NCBI GenBank assembly: GCA_964017185.1
Contig: OZ024878.1
Coordinates: 402,501 to 466,500 of the forward strand
DNA: 64,000 nt
Reading direction: 5' to 3'
DNA from: Rugalucina vietnamica
Taxonomy: Eukaryota > Mollusca > Bivalvia > Lucinida > Lucinidae
Position 1 is the stretch's first letter, and each line of letters begins with the position of its first letter. Under the pieces are notes generated by a model that saw only the letters and a program-made list of their open reading frames with translations, was not told the DNA's origin and searched no databases. Below are positions 63,951 through 64,000 of the stretch, one piece after another. The translations under genes were made by a program, and so were the position numbers.

Positions 63951-64000
63951 AAAAGGTACAAGTAGGCAATGATTAGGAAATGACGCGATCAGAAAAAAAT
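63951..64000 (-). mobile_element. Naiad 3' terminus, cut by the window end
   Basis: AAAAGGTACAAGTAGGCAAT, then GATTAGGAAATGACGCGATCAG in two blocks, at the last bases of the window. Confidence 0.8.

Overview
This is a stretch of metazoan nuclear DNA, most likely from a bivalve mollusc. The evidence is a host gene split by GT..AG introns, dense mollusc-type repeats, short TTAGGG-type telomeric repeats, and Naiad-type Penelope-like retroelements of the selenocysteine-containing kind known from clams. There are no bacterial operons, CRISPR arrays or rRNA genes. Many open frames here open with GTG or TTG or lie antisense inside repeats, so exon calls rest on protein-family motifs plus matching splice phases, not on ORF length.

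Host gene. One gene runs left to right through positions 4052-38688: the cytoplasmic half of a receptor-type (membrane) guanylate cyclase. Thirteen exons join in phase to exactly 505 codons including the stop. They encode a kinase-homology domain, a coiled-coil dimerisation helix and a complete class III cyclase domain with its metal, guanine-selecting and transition-state residues. The ectodomain and transmembrane exons were not found and probably lie left of the window. The introns hold almost all the other material.

Mobile DNA. About thirty full, partial, inverted and nested copies of one Penelope-like retroelement fill the introns and the right half (5.99-8.13, 10.86-16.25, 29.9-33.2, 41.2-46.7, 47.2-47.7, 50.6-56.2 and 56.2-60.96 kb). 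The best copy (56245-60302, minus strand) has the permuted Naiad order: Cys-rich N-terminus, GIY-YIG endonuclease, CxC linker, reverse transcriptase. Its reading frame is interrupted only by three TGA codons, each at a conserved cysteine. A SECIS-like stem-loop that overlaps the stop codon is kept in about ten copies. Together these point to a selenoprotein retrotransposon. Other mobile DNA includes the 3' part of a Ty3/gypsy element with its LTR (1-1852), a broken LINE (47736-50603), a foldback Harbinger-like element nested in a tRNA-derived SINE (18925-20075), a second SINE (33885-34110), and several families of dispersed or tandem repeats.

Layout. 1-1852 Ty3/gypsy; 1853-4051 old repeats; 4052-18895 cyclase exons 1-7, with a scrambled Naiad cluster between exons 3 and 4; 18896-27175 a large intron with the SINE/foldback nest and degenerate tandem repeats; 27176-32644 exons 8-12; 32645-38631 last intron, with a large inverted repeat carrying tRNA-like sequence; 38632-38688 last exon; 38690-64000 intergenic, mostly Naiads, one LINE and a 376-bp tandem repeat.
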